36,638 nucleotides of DNA from JALONO01 sp038209965. GTDB taxonomy: Bacteria; Bacteroidota; Bacteroidia; Cytophagales; Thermoflexibacteraceae. The translations under genes and the position numbers were made by a program. Positions 1 to 9,000 of this stretch are shown here, in pieces. Under the pieces are notes generated by a model, which ran no database searches, was not told the DNA's origin, and saw only the letters and a program-made list of their open reading frames with translations. The stretch's first letter is position 1, and every line of letters begins with the position of its first letter. The DNA is taken from contig JBBQXF010000044.1 in NCBI GenBank assembly GCA_038209965.1, positions 1-36,638 on the forward strand, in the 5' to 3' direction.

Positions 1-174
1 CATCAGTTGGCCCGCCGGCACCGCCAGCCCTGCTCTGGCCCACAACCCCAACCAAAAATTTGAGCTTTGGCCGATAAAGCTGGGCAAATCGCCCCAAGCC
101 GCTGATTTTCGCGTCCGTCTGGCTTTTAGGGGCTTCCGGTCAACTAAAATTTAGTGAGAAATTTAGCTATTTTA
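1..174. other. Left edge, no confident gene
   Basis: A GC-rich stretch before the IS end. One plus-strand frame (bases 2-151) is open from the window edge to a TAG and could be the last 49 codons of a gene, but I recognise no family in it. The change from GC-rich to AT-rich sequence near base 150 marks the edge of the mobile patch. Confidence 0.3.
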
Positions 175-1387
175 GAACTTACGCAAATAGAGAAAATAAA
201 TTTGCTTGTAAAACAGAAATTGATAAATACAAAAAACTGATATATGCAATTAAATCACGAAAATGTTCCGAATATTTATTGATAAGCCCGTACAACTATA
301 CTAATACGCACATGGCAGACCATATTTCGGACTTGAGCCATGATAGTGTAAACCGTTTTTTGAAACGGGAGGAATTGAGTTTGGAATTACTGTACAATCG
401 TGTTTATGAGGATATCATCTGTTCAAAATCAGGCTATCTGCTCTTTGATGATACCGTTTTGGACAAGGATTGCTCCCACAAAATAGAGATGGTCCGTCGC
501 CAATACAGCGGGAACGCGCACGGCTTGATCAAGGGTATCGGGGTGGTCAATTGTGTATATTATAATCCCGGACTGGATCGTTTTTAGTTGATTGATTTTC
601 GGATATTTAATCCGGATGAGGACAAGAAGACGAAGATGAACCACGTTTTCGACATGTTAAAGCTTGTAAAATAGCGGGAAGTAACCTATCGCTGTGATGG
701 TGGATAGCTGATATGCGACCAAAGAGGTGATGTTATACTTGATGGATGAAAGGAAAATAGTTTATTGCCCCTGAAAAATAATCGGCTGGTAGATGATGCG
801 CAAGGGGTAGAAAAATTCAGGGCAGTGGATAGTCTTCAATGGTCAGGAGAGGAGTTAGAAACGGATAAAACGGTAAAAATCAATGGTTTTTCAGGTGCTG
901 TGCGGGTACAATTATTTCAAGCCGTTATTTCTAACATTAAGGTGGAATATGTTGTGACCAATGACCCAAATGTTCAAAAGACAGATGGAACACCAGCACA
1001 AATCACTGAAAATGAAGTCGTTTTAACGATCAGGGGGTACGAAAACAAACTACTTTTCGCTGAAAAATTGAGCAGTTGCACCGAGAATAAAAACAGCCAG
1101 CAGGCATAGAACGTTGTCAATGTAGACGCAAAATGGTGCAGAAAATCACATTTTATATGCCATTTTGATCTGGAATTGTCTCCGAAATTACGCCCACAAG
1201 CTCAATACGACGGTTTGCGAAGTGAAACACCCGATTTATGACCATGCCACTAAAATGACTCTAAAATTTCCAATGTACGCTTCTCAATAGGAAGATTGTT
1301 TGGAAATATACAAATGGGGCAAGTATTTTCAAAGAGCATTGAGAATAGGAAGCTCTTGTACTAAGAATTTAAGCTCTGCATAAGTCC
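175..1387 (+). mobile_element. Decayed insertion sequence (IS4/IS701-like)
   Basis: The element is bounded by imperfect inverted repeats. The left end at 175-187 reads GAACTTACGCAAA and the right end at 1374-1387 reads, on the opposite strand, GGACTTATGCAGAG; they agree at 10 of the first 13 positions. Between them lies one inactivated DDE transposase gene. The length of about 1.2 kb is normal for a single-gene IS. I see no convincing target-site duplication. The right end falls inside the start of a probable hsdR gene. Ends are by eye, so they could be off by a few bases. Confidence 0.55.
201..1298 (+). pseudogene. DDE transposase, inactivated
   Basis: Reading across three frames gives a recognisable IS4/IS701-like transposase. 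The first DDE block (LLFDDTVLDKD, then VRRQYSGNAHGLIKGIGVVN) is in the frame of 279-587. It is followed after a stop by LIDFRIFNPDEDKK, then MVDS-stop-YATKEVMLYLMDERK (from 697), CPLKNNRLVDDAQGVEKF (from about 768), and finally R-stop-KIEQLHRE at 1058-1090 in another frame. Three positions where the family has Trp are stops: TAG at 585, TGA at 709 and TGA at 1061, each one G-to-A change from TGG. A further TAA follows LHRE, and there are frameshifts near 670-697, 770 and 1000-1058. The gene cannot make a transposase. Family assignment is from motif memory. Confidence 0.7.
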
Positions 1388-1454
1388 TGTACCTATACTT
1401 CAAGTCCGTTGGTTGCTTGATTAGGATTTCCTCGATTTGATTTTCTTTAGCCAT
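1388..1454 (-). pseudogene. hsdR: hsdR 5' fragment cut by the IS
   Basis: On the minus strand an ATG at 1454 opens MAKENQIEEILIKQPTDLKYRY, ending where the IS right end begins. The pattern of a short acidic start, QIE, LI and LKY followed by Y-R closely resembles the N-terminus of type I restriction endonuclease R subunits, where DLKYTYR is typical. Only about 22 codons remain; the frame runs on into the IS and stops about 20 codons later. No continuation is visible on the other side of the IS, so the rest was deleted or lies outside the window. The fragment is short, so the call is tentative. Confidence 0.45.
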
Positions 1455-1644
1455 TTAAAGGTAGGTTTATACATTAATTTATCATTTGTGGCCAATGAGG
1501 ATGCCGCCCCGTTGATCCCAACTACAAGGGCTAACACCCCAAAACGGCGCGTCGTTGCGATTTTTGGCCAAGTTACCACAAAAAGGCTAGCAAAACATCA
1601 AGGATAGTTCCACCGCTGGCTAAAGGCGGTCTAGCCCCCACGAT

Positions 1645-2583
1645 CTATTTTTTCTGGCTGGCTTTGAACAAGATCTGTTTTTCTTCTTGGGTCAGGCTCT
1701 CGTAGCCCTTGTCAACAATCTTGTCCAATATCCGATCTACTTCATCTTGGGAGGGATTGGCACTGCTCCCGTTTTTGTTGGAGCCGCCCGCTCCCCGGCG
1801 ATCGTCGGCCCGGCCCGCTTTGCTGCCCTTGGGTTTGGATTTGAACTGCCTCTTGACCCAATCAATCGACCGGGCGAGGAACAGGCTCATGTCGTTGCCC
1901 CGCCGCAATTGCTGCACGAAAACATAGCCAAGGAGTGCACCCCCCACGTGGGCGACGTTGCCGCCCTGGTTGGCATACCCGGCCATTGAGATGTAGGATA
2001 GAAAAACCGTGACGGCCGCCACCCATTTGAGTTTGACCGGCCCAAAAAACAAGAGATAAATTTGGTGGTCGGGCAGCAAGGTGGCAATGCCCACGATGAT
2101 GGCATAAATGCTGGCGGAGGCCCCGATCATGCCTGGGCCCACTTTGTCGGACAGGTTCATGAAGAACGGGACGGTGTTGTAGAGCAGCAGGTAGAGCAAG
2201 CCGCCGCCCACCCCACCCAGGATGTAGAGGGCGAGCAGTTTTTGGTTGCCCATGAACTCGGCCACCAACCGGCCAAACCAATACAGCATGAACATATTGA
2301 ACACCAAGTGCAGGAGGTCAAAATGGACAAACGAGAAGGTGAACAGGGTCCAGGGTTCCCAGATAAATTGGCTCAGCTCGGCTGGGATCGAGATCTTGCC
2401 AATGATATAATTGAGGGCAACGGTGTCTTGCGCCTCGGGATTGTCGGAGTGGGTAAAGATCCGTTCAAAAAAGAACCACAGCTTCAACACCACAAAAATG
2501 GCGATGTTGACAATGATGAGCCGCATCAAGCCATTGTTCTGCTTGGTCCATTCGTATTTAATATCTCTGACAAAAGTGTTCAT
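1645..2583 (-). CDS. Rhomboid family intramembrane serine protease
   Basis: A 312-residue membrane protein predicted to cleave transmembrane substrates within the inner membrane. The family hallmarks are present: the HxxxxHxxxN motif on helix 2 (H87, H92, N96), the catalytic serine in GASAS (S156) and the catalytic histidine in NVAHVGG (H212). A hydrophilic tail from about 245 is rich in Lys, Gly and Ser and ends in a small acidic segment (EVDRILDKIVDKGYESLTQEEKQIL) typical of Bacteroidota rhomboids (DUF6576-like). This tail is probably cytoplasmic. It lies 84 bp downstream of a second rhomboid gene on the same strand, so the two may be co-transcribed. Substrate unknown. Confidence 0.9.
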   Translation of the reverse strand: MNTFVRDIKYEWTKQNNGLMRLIIVNIAIFVVLKLWFFFERIFTHSDNPEAQDTVALNYIIGKISIPAELSQFIWEPWTLFTFSFVHFDLLHLVFNMFMLYWFGRLVAEFMGNQKLLALYILGGVGGGLLYLLLYNTVPFFMNLSDKVGPGMIGASASIYAIIVGIATLLPDHQIYLLFFGPVKLKWVAAVTVFLSYISMAGYANQGGNVAHVGGALLGYVFVQQLRRGNDMSLFLARSIDWVKRQFKSKPKGSKAGRADDRRGAGGSNKNGSSANPSQDEVDRILDKIVDKGYESLTQEEKQILFKASQKK

Positions 2584-2667
2584 TGCGCAAGGATTGAAAG
2601 CTATGGGTCTATAACTAGTATAAATCAGTGAAAGTTGTGATTAAAACAAAGTTTAATGCCCGGACTG

Positions 2668-3426
2668 TCAGGAGGCCCATCGTCGGGCGAACAAAAACGC
2701 AAAAATCATTCCGCCCAAGTGGGCAAAGTGGGCCACGTTGTCGTTGGGGGCGGCCTGCAAAGTGACGTACAGTTCGAAGGCCACGTAGAGGATCACTACA
2801 AAGCGGGCCTCGAGCGGGATGACAAAAAGAATGTACAGAATATCGCGGGGGAAGGTCATGCCAAAAGCCAAGAGGATCCCAAAAATGGCCCCCGAGGCCC
2901 CCACCAGCGAGGAATTTTGCATCTGGACGTAGTAGGCCCGCAGGTATTCTTTGCTTTTGGCCAAATAGGCCGGGTCGGTTTCATGGTCGCCAAAAGCATT
3001 GACAAAGTCCAGAAAACCGGTCAAATGGCGCGTGGCCACAAAACGGTCAAACGAAATATAGGACGGATCGAGGCTATAGGCGTTGATGTCTTTGAGTAGC
3101 ATCTGGAGTTCCACTGCATTGACCAAAAAGTGCAGGAAGCTGGCCCCAAAGCCGCACGCAAAATAAAAGACCAGAAAACGGCCCGGTCCCCAAATCATTT
3201 CCAGTTTGGGCCCGAAGATGATCAGCCCCAGCATATTGCCCAAAATGTGCATCCAACTGGCATGAATGAACAAGTGGGTGATGATTTGGTAGGGTTGAAA
3301 ATTGGAAGACCCAAACGCACTGAGGCCAAACAATTCGCTCAGATCCAAGCCAAGAAATTGGCCCAGCACAAATATTAATAGGTTGAGGAGCAGGATATTC
3401 CTCACCATCGGGGTCAAGGCAAACAT
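2668..3426 (-). CDS. Rhomboid family intramembrane serine protease
   Basis: A 252-residue rhomboid protease. Helix 1 begins immediately after a short N-terminus. HxxxxHxxxN is at H55/H60/N64, the serine motif GASGAIFG is at 176-183 (nucleophile S178), and NVAHFAHLGG near the C-terminus supplies the histidine (H236). A hydrophilic insertion of roughly 70 residues (about 105-172) sits between helix 3 and the serine helix, the usual arrangement in the Bacteroidota form. Unlike its downstream neighbour it has no C-terminal extension. First gene of a probable two-gene rhomboid unit. The start at 3426 is chosen because the preceding in-frame sequence shows no family similarity. Confidence 0.9.
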   Translation of the reverse strand: MFALTPMVRNILLLNLLIFVLGQFLGLDLSELFGLSAFGSSNFQPYQIITHLFIHASWMHILGNMLGLIIFGPKLEMIWGPGRFLVFYFACGFGASFLHFLVNAVELQMLLKDINAYSLDPSYISFDRFVATRHLTGFLDFVNAFGDHETDPAYLAKSKEYLRAYYVQMQNSSLVGASGAIFGILLAFGMTFPRDILYILFVIPLEARFVVILYVAFELYVTLQAAPNDNVAHFAHLGGMIFAFLFARRWAS

Positions 3427-3519
3427 AGAAAAGAGTACAGCGGTGAATAAAATCAGAAAGACGGTAAAACTCCCGTGTCAAATAGTTGCTTAGAAGCGGT
3501 GAAACTTCCTTGCACGGTC

Positions 3520-3550
3520 TAAAATTACGGTTTAAATGGGATTTTGACAA
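3520..3550 (-). promoter_or_regulatory. Possible promoter for the rhomboid pair
   Basis: Read on the minus strand, TTG (3548-3550) is followed after 20 bases by TAATTTTA (3520-3527), one base off the Bacteroidota -7 element TAnnTTTG. It sits about 90 bp before the rhomboid start. The match is imperfect. Confidence 0.25.
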
Positions 3551-3662
3551 GCGGAGGGGGACAATCGCCACCAGTTTGATTTTTTTTCGGCTGGTAGCGA
3601 TTGTGTTTTTTGCTGCCGATCGGCCTTCCCTATCGCCGAATGGAAACTAGGTTTTGAACCGC

Positions 3663-4829
3663 CTAGCCCACTGGTGCGCTCAGCTCGTGCAGGGCGCGCA
3701 GCAAGGCGGCCACGTCCTGCTCGTCGTTGTACAGATGGGGCGCTATGCGGACGGAAGTCCCCCGGAACGACACCGAAAGGCGGTGGGCCTTGAACACGGC
3801 CTTCACCTGATCCAGGGCCAGGTCAGGGGGCAGGCGCAACCCGAGCAAGTGCTGTCCGCGCCAAGCCGGTTGCTCCACGGCAAAACCCAAGGCGGGCAAT
3901 GCCTCGATCAGCGGCTGGGTGAGCTGGGCGCAATAGGCCTGGATATTGTCGGGCCCCCAGGCCAACACCTGCTCCAAGGCGGCAATGGCCATCGGTACCG
4001 AGATAAAGTTGCTCCGCTCGCCCACGTCATAGCGCAGGGCTTTGGGCTGGTACTCGGTTTGGTAATTGACCAAAGCCGAAAAGTCTTCGCTGTTTTGGCG
4101 GTTGATCCAGCCCTCTTCCAACGGTTTGCCATGATCAAAATATTCGCCAAAATAGGCGTAGCCAAGGCTATATGGCCCCATGAGCCACTTATAGCCCGCA
4201 CAAATGAGGGCATCGGGCCGGATCTCGTTGACGTCGAAGTCCAATGCGCCCACACTTTGGGTGCCGTCCACCACCAGCAGGCCGCCCATTTCATGTACGC
4301 GCTGGCCCAACGCCCCGAGGGCAAATTTGGTGCCGTCGGCCCAGTGGGTATGGGGCAGGGCCACCAGTACCGTATTTTCGTCAATGGCTTCCCAAAGCCT
4401 TTCGTTCCAGTTTTGCCCCCGGTCCCTGGCCCGCTCGGGCGGCGCGATCGTGCGCACGTGCAGGCCGCGCTCCTGCGCCAGCGTGTGCCAGGCATACACG
4501 TTGCTGGGGAACTGCTCTTGGGCCACCACTATGTTCTGGCCCGGTTTGGTGCACAAGTTTTTGGCCACGATGGCCATGCCATACGACACCGACGGCACGA
4601 TGGCCACCCGCTGCGGATCGGGGCAGTGGATGAGCTGGGCAAAGAGCACCCGCAACCGGTTGGCATCGGTAAAAAAATGTTCGGGCAAAATGCTGGCTGG
4701 CTGCCGTCGGCGCGCAATGGCTTTATTACCAGCAATTTCAGTGCTTTTTAGGAGCGGCGCCATGTAGGCGCAGTTGAGGTAATGGGTTTGATCGTCGAGA
4801 TCAAACAAGTGTTTTTGGCTGGTGAGCAT
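3663..4829 (-). CDS. Class V aminotransferase-fold PLP enzyme
   Basis: A 389-residue PLP-dependent enzyme of the cysteine desulfurase / kynureninase-like fold, probably cytosolic. Starting at 4829 gives MLTSQKHLFDLDDQTHYLNCAYMAP, the family's usual 'YLN(C/S)A' opening. The cofactor aspartate lies in VVDGTQSVG (D188) and the Schiff-base lysine in AGYKWLMGPY (K214). No conserved active-site cysteine loop of the NifS/SufS type is evident, so cysteine desulfurase activity is not supported; the substrate is unknown. The open frame extends 74 codons upstream, but that part reads poorly and reaches into the intergenic region. It is divergent from the helicase gene and stands alone. Confidence 0.8.
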   Translation of the reverse strand: MLTSQKHLFDLDDQTHYLNCAYMAPLLKSTEIAGNKAIARRRQPASILPEHFFTDANRLRVLFAQLIHCPDPQRVAIVPSVSYGMAIVAKNLCTKPGQNIVVAQEQFPSNVYAWHTLAQERGLHVRTIAPPERARDRGQNWNERLWEAIDENTVLVALPHTHWADGTKFALGALGQRVHEMGGLLVVDGTQSVGALDFDVNEIRPDALICAGYKWLMGPYSLGYAYFGEYFDHGKPLEEGWINRQNSEDFSALVNYQTEYQPKALRYDVGERSNFISVPMAIAALEQVLAWGPDNIQAYCAQLTQPLIEALPALGFAVEQPAWRGQHLLGLRLPPDLALDQVKAVFKAHRLSVSFRGTSVRIAPHLYNDEQDVAALLRALHELSAPVG

Positions 4830-5105
4830 GGGAGTGAGGGCAAAAAGATTGAAATGAAGACACTTGACCAATAAACACAAAACAAGCAATCTTTTCCAAT
4901 AAAAGCGCATGTTTCGCCGCGTAGAGCCAGCAGACCGATTGCCGGGGCCAAATCTTGCGCACGGGGCCTTTTGCTTTTGACCGATCCGGTTGGTGTTTTC
5001 TTGATTCCCCGACCAAGCGGGATCCACTGACAAGGCTCTTTTCCCGACCACCTATTGGCCGAATCGCAATTCTGGCGTATGTTTGACCGACGATCCATCG
5101 CTCCC
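4830..5105. other. Divergent intergenic region
   Basis: The 276 bp separating the aminotransferase and helicase starts. Both strands have open frames through part of it, but nothing resembles a gene. A promoter candidate for the helicase lies at 5054-5085; I see no good -33/-7 pair for the aminotransferase. Confidence 0.5.
5054..5085 (+). promoter_or_regulatory. Promoter for the UvrD/AddA-like gene
   Basis: ATTG (5054-5057), a 20-base spacer, then TATGTTTG (5078-5085), an exact match to the Bacteroidota -7 element TAnnTTTG. It ends 20 bp before the ATG at 5106, which implies a short leader and rules against the longer upstream TTG start at 5055. Confidence 0.45.
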
Positions 5106-8100
5106 ATGCAATCATTCAAAGTTTACCGATCCTCCGCGGGTTCGGGAAAAACCTTCACCCTGACCAAAGAATTTATCAAACTGGCCTTGGTGTCCCCAGC
5201 GGCCCCGGCCGGATTTAGTCCTTACTATTATTCAAACATCTTGGCGGTCACTTTCACCCGGGATGCCGCCGCTGAGATGAAGGATCGGGTGGTATCGACC
5301 CTAGAGCGGATCAAGGACTGGGCCGTGGGCCAATCGCTGCCCCTGTTGGAAGATTTATTGACCGAAATCCCCGTCGAGTACCCGCCCTACGCCACCATGC
5401 CCACTGAGGCCCTGCGTCTTGAACTGGTGCGCCGGGCTGGCCAAGTGTTCAGTACGATCATCCACCAATATTCGGATCTGGCCATCAGCACGATCGACTC
5501 GTTCACCAACCGGATTGTGCAGTCTTTCACCAGAGATTTGGACATTTCGTTTAATTATGAGGTAGAGACCGAGACCGAGCCCCTGCTCGAGGAGGCCGTT
5601 CAGCGGCTGTTGGATCGAACCGGCGAAAAACGTGATGCCCAATTGACCTTGTGGCTCACCGAATTTGTCCAACAACAGGTGACCGATGAGCGGGATTGGA
5701 ACATTGAACGCACATTGATCGATTTTGGCAAGTATATTTTCCGGGAGGATACGCGCCCGCTCATTGCGCAACTGGGCCATTTGAACAAAACCGATTTTCG
5801 GGACATCCGCGACGAGTTGTACCGCGCCCGCGCGGGTTTTGAAAAATATTTGGTCGAGCGGGGCCAAGCTGCCATGCACCTGATCGAGCGCAGTGAACTG
5901 ACGGCCAGCAGTTTTTACCAAGTCACTAGTGGGATTTATGCGTTCTTTCTGCGGCTCGCCAACCGGGAGTTTGCCAATATTTTGGCCGATGGGGAAGGTT
6001 ACGGAGCACATGTAAAGAAAACAATCAGTGAAAACAAGTGGTACGGTGGCAAAGCCAGTCATTCCGAAAAGTCGGCGGTGGACGGCATCAGCAGCAAGCT
6101 GGCCACGCTGTTCCACGAAATCATCACCTATCGGGATCGGCACTTGGGCAACTACCTCGTGGCTGGCTACGGCCTACAAAACAACTACCGGCTGGGCACC
6201 ATCCATGAACTGGAACGCGAAGTACGGCAATTGATGATCGAGAAAAACAAGGTGCACATCAGTGAATTTAACCACCGGATCAACCAAATCGTCGAGAATG
6301 AACCAGTGCCCTACATCTATGAGCGGATGGGCGAAAAGTACAAGCACATCTTGATCGATGAGTTTCAGGACACTTCGCAGATGCAATGGCACAACCTGAT
6401 CCCGCTGGTGGCCAATGCCCTGGGCTATGACCTTACCAGCATGGTGGTGGGGGATGCCAAGCAATCGATCTACCGCTGGCGGGGCGGCAACGCCGAACTG
6501 ATCGTGGCCCTGCCCGGCGTGCCATCGGCCCTGCCCGGTTCGCCCATTGCCGTGGAGAGCCTGATTTTTCGCCGCCTCTACAGTGAACATTTCTTGGGCA
6601 CCAATTTTCGGAGCCTGCCCCAAGTGATCGATTTCAACAATCATTTTTTTGACTTTGTGTGTCAACAAAACCAAGTCAATTTCCCTGAATTGGGCCGCTA
6701 TTACGCCCAACACTCCCAGTTGGCACACAAGGCCGCCGGTGGCCACGTTGAGCTGTCGTTTTTGGCCAGCGGCGACAAATCGCCCAAGGTCGAGGAGTAC
6801 CGGCGGCTCACTTTCGCGCGCTGCCGGGCCTTGGTGGACACGCTGGTGGGTGAGCAAGGCTACGAATTGGGCGACATTACCATCCTTTGCCGCCAAAACA
6901 GCAATGCCTCTTATCTGGCCGAACAGTTTTTGGCCCACCAATACCAAGTCATTTCCACCGAATCGCTACTGCTGTCCTACTCGCCCACGGTGTCGTTTGT
7001 CATCGACTTTTTGCGCGTGCTCACCCAGCCGGTCAACCATTTGCGCAAATCGGAACTGCTGTACTTTCTGTTCCGGCATTTCGCCCGGGATGGCCAAGGA
7101 AACAAGTACCGGGCCGAGACCCACGAGGCCGTGGCCCGGGCCAGCCGGGAAAATTCGCTCAAGCTTTTTTTTCTTTTTTTGAAGGAAAATTTCGGGGCCT
7201 CGCTCGTTTCCCGCAAGTTGCAATACCTATCGCTCTACGAAACAGTGGAAGAGCTGATCCGGGTGTTTGAACTCAACCGGGCACACGCTGAACAAATTTA
7301 TTTGCAACGGTTGCTGGACGAAGTGGCGGCTTTTGGCCAAAACCAGAGCAACGATCTGCCCGAATTCCTGGAACATTGGGATCGCAAGTGCGACTCCATC
7401 TCGGTCAGCACGCCCAAGACCGGCAACGCGATCCAGATCATGACCATCCACAAGTCCAAAGGGCTGCAATTCCCGGTGGTGATCTTGCCCTTTGCCGACT
7501 GGGACACCACGCCCAAGAACGATAGCCGGATCTGGGCCGACTGGGCAGGCAATCAGCTGGTGCCGAAGCTAAAAACCGTGATCGTGCCCCTCAAAAAGGA
7601 ACTGCTCCAAACAGAATTTGCCGAAATTTACCAGCGGGAAATCGAGGCCACCTTTATTGACTCCGCCAACACGCTTTATGTGGCCCTCACCCGGCCCGAA
7701 GAAAAACTCTACATTCTTACCAAGGGGGGTGATAAAACCGAGGGGAAAAAGATCCAGAAATGGCTGCGGGACTATGTCGCCAACCAAGAGCCCACTAAAG
7801 CCGATGCCATGGGCGCACATTTTGTGGTTCGGGCCGATGCTGGCCCCAAAACCGGCCAGGCCAAACCTGCAAGCGGGGGCGAATACCGCCTCACCCATTT
7901 TTTGAGCACCGAATGTCGCGATAAAATTCGGATGCGCCGCGACGACACGGGCATGGGCGAGCGCAAGATCAGCATCGAGAGCATGTATGAGGCCCAAAAG
8001 CAGGGCAACTTGGTGCATTACGCATTTGAGAAGGTAAAAACCCGGGGCGATATCGCCAAGGCGGTTCAGAAACTGATTTTTGCTGGGCTGATCGAGCCCG

Positions 8101-8438
8101 ATCAACAGGCCGCAATGGTGGCCAAGATGGAAGCCGTGACCCAACTGCCCGAACTGGCCGACTATTACCACGCGTTGCCGCTGCGCAAGATCCTGAACGA
8201 AAAGGAACTGATAGTGCGCACCGGAAATTCAGAGGACAGCAAACGCCCCGACCGGGTGATCATCGATCCAGACTTGATCACCATCATCGACTATAAAACT
8301 GGGGCTGAACAACAGCCGAGCCATGTCAAACAAATCACTGACTATGCCAAGTTTATCCAGCAGATCCCGGCCTACCAAGACCGGCCGGCCCAGCGGTTGC
8401 TGGTCTATACCGAGGTGATGAAAGTGGTGCGCGTTTAA
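5106..8438 (+). CDS. UvrD/RecB-like helicase fused to PD-(D/E)XK nuclease (AddA-like)
   Basis: A 1,110-residue superfamily 1A helicase-nuclease, expected to process double-strand breaks for recombination. The Walker A motif SSAGSGKT is at residues 9-16 (K15). Walker B is DEFQDT from D418. QSIYRWRGG follows shortly after (helicase motif III). A C-terminal UvrD_C domain carries MTIHKSKGLQFPVV and LYVALTRPEEKLY. A RecB-type nuclease closes the protein: PDR at D1049 and IDYKTG at D1062/K1064. The start at 5106 puts Walker A at its usual distance from the N-terminus and fits the promoter. AddB-like partners are commonly adjacent in Bacteroidota but none is seen here. A T8-C-T7 run at 7165-7180 is in frame. 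Convergent with the next gene. Confidence 0.9.
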   Translation: MQSFKVYRSSAGSGKTFTLTKEFIKLALVSPAAPAGFSPYYYSNILAVTFTRDAAAEMKDRVVSTLERIKDWAVGQSLPLLEDLLTEIPVEYPPYATMPTEALRLELVRRAGQVFSTIIHQYSDLAISTIDSFTNRIVQSFTRDLDISFNYEVETETEPLLEEAVQRLLDRTGEKRDAQLTLWLTEFVQQQVTDERDWNIERTLIDFGKYIFREDTRPLIAQLGHLNKTDFRDIRDELYRARAGFEKYLVERGQAAMHLIERSELTASSFYQVTSGIYAFFLRLANREFANILADGEGYGAHVKKTISENKWYGGKASHSEKSAVDGISSKLATLFHEIITYRDRHLGNYLVAGYGLQNNYRLGTIHELEREVRQLMIEKNKVHISEFNHRINQIVENEPVPYIYERMGEKYKHILIDEFQDTSQMQWHNLIPLVANALGYDLTSMVVGDAKQSIYRWRGGNAELIVALPGVPSALPGSPIAVESLIFRRLYSEHFLGTNFRSLPQVIDFNNHFFDFVCQQNQVNFPELGRYYAQHSQLAHKAAGGHVELSFLASGDKSPKVEEYRRLTFARCRALVDTLVGEQGYELGDITILCRQNSNASYLAEQFLAHQYQVISTESLLLSYSPTVSFVIDFLRVLTQPVNHLRKSELLYFLFRHFARDGQGNKYRAETHEAVARASRENSLKLFFLFLKENFGASLVSRKLQYLSLYETVEELIRVFELNRAHAEQIYLQRLLDEVAAFGQNQSNDLPEFLEHWDRKCDSISVSTPKTGNAIQIMTIHKSKGLQFPVVILPFADWDTTPKNDSRIWADWAGNQLVPKLKTVIVPLKKELLQTEFAEIYQREIEATFIDSANTLYVALTRPEEKLYILTKGGDKTEGKKIQKWLRDYVANQEPTKADAMGAHFVVRADAGPKTGQAKPASGGEYRLTHFLSTECRDKIRMRRDDTGMGERKISIESMYEAQKQGNLVHYAFEKVKTRGDIAKAVQKLIFAGLIEPDQQAAMVAKMEAVTQLPELADYYHALPLRKILNEKELIVRTGNSEDSKRPDRVIIDPDLITIIDYKTGAEQQPSHVKQITDYAKFIQQIPAYQDRPAQRLLVYTEVMKVVRV

Positions 8439-8448
8439 CAGCGCGGGC

Positions 8449-8982
8449 CTATTCCCTTTTGGCCCCCAGATAGGCTTTGCCCAATTCAAAGAAGCCGAAG
8501 TTATCGCGATAGGCCCGCACAATGTGCGAAACGTACCGATCATAATACCGGGCAAACGCGGTGAGCATTTTGGCGCGAATTTCGGTATTTTCATCAAAAA
8601 TTGCCAGAATGTTCACTTGGGCAATGACATAGATTTCACAGTTATCGGTCGCGGCAATGGCGTTAAAACTACGCTTGGTTCCTTCCAGCACGGCATTGTC
8701 GCCGAAAGAATCGCCAGTGCGCAGGCGGAGCAGCTCTTCAAACTTGTCCTGTACATCCAAGTTGAGGATGATTTCGCCCGATTTGATGATGTAGAGGGCT
8801 TGGCTGGGATCGCCCCGGAAAAAAATGGCTTCGTTGATGGCATACCTGCGCGGGTGCAGGTAGGGCAGAAATTCGGCCAGCTCGCTATCATTCATTTTCT
8901 CAAAGATCTGCCCTCGGCGCAGAAAACGAAAAATGACCCGTTCTTGGGGGGTAAAAACTTTGTTGGCGAAGAATTTGAACAT
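8449..8982 (-). CDS. Cyclic-nucleotide-binding-fold protein without HTH
   Basis: A 177-residue protein with a CAP-effector beta-roll (about 28-125), recognisable from FFRGDPSQALYIIKSGEI and GDSFGDNAVLEG. The phosphate-binding cassette keeps Arg-Ser (R104, S105) but has Asp where cAMP-binding members usually have Glu (FGD instead of FGE), so ligand binding is uncertain. The C-terminal 50 residues are helical with no helix-turn-helix, so it is not a typical Crp/Fnr regulator. It may sense a ligand and act through protein contact. It begins 18 bp after the thioesterase stop on the same strand, so the two are likely an operon. Confidence 0.75.
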   Translation of the reverse strand: MFKFFANKVFTPQERVIFRFLRRGQIFEKMNDSELAEFLPYLHPRRYAINEAIFFRGDPSQALYIIKSGEIILNLDVQDKFEELLRLRTGDSFGDNAVLEGTKRSFNAIAATDNCEIYVIAQVNILAIFDENTEIRAKMLTAFARYYDRYVSHIVRAYRDNFGFFELGKAYLGAKRE

Positions 8983-9000
8983 GGTAGTAAATTTACGGGG

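Noticed and set aside
585..1063. In-frame TGA/TAG codons at Trp positions as evidence of a recoded genetic code
   Set aside because: The same element has frameshifts and a TAA. Intact genes here use TGA and TAG as normal stops (the PtuA-like gene ends in TGA, the SpoIIE gene in TAG).
4830..5051. N-terminal extension of the aminotransferase, including a hydrophobic stretch like a signal anchor from an ATG at 4910
   Set aside because: Class V aminotransferase-fold enzymes are cytosolic and the family similarity begins at the ATG at 4829. The extension reaches to within a few bases of the helicase promoter and is Arg/Pro-rich.
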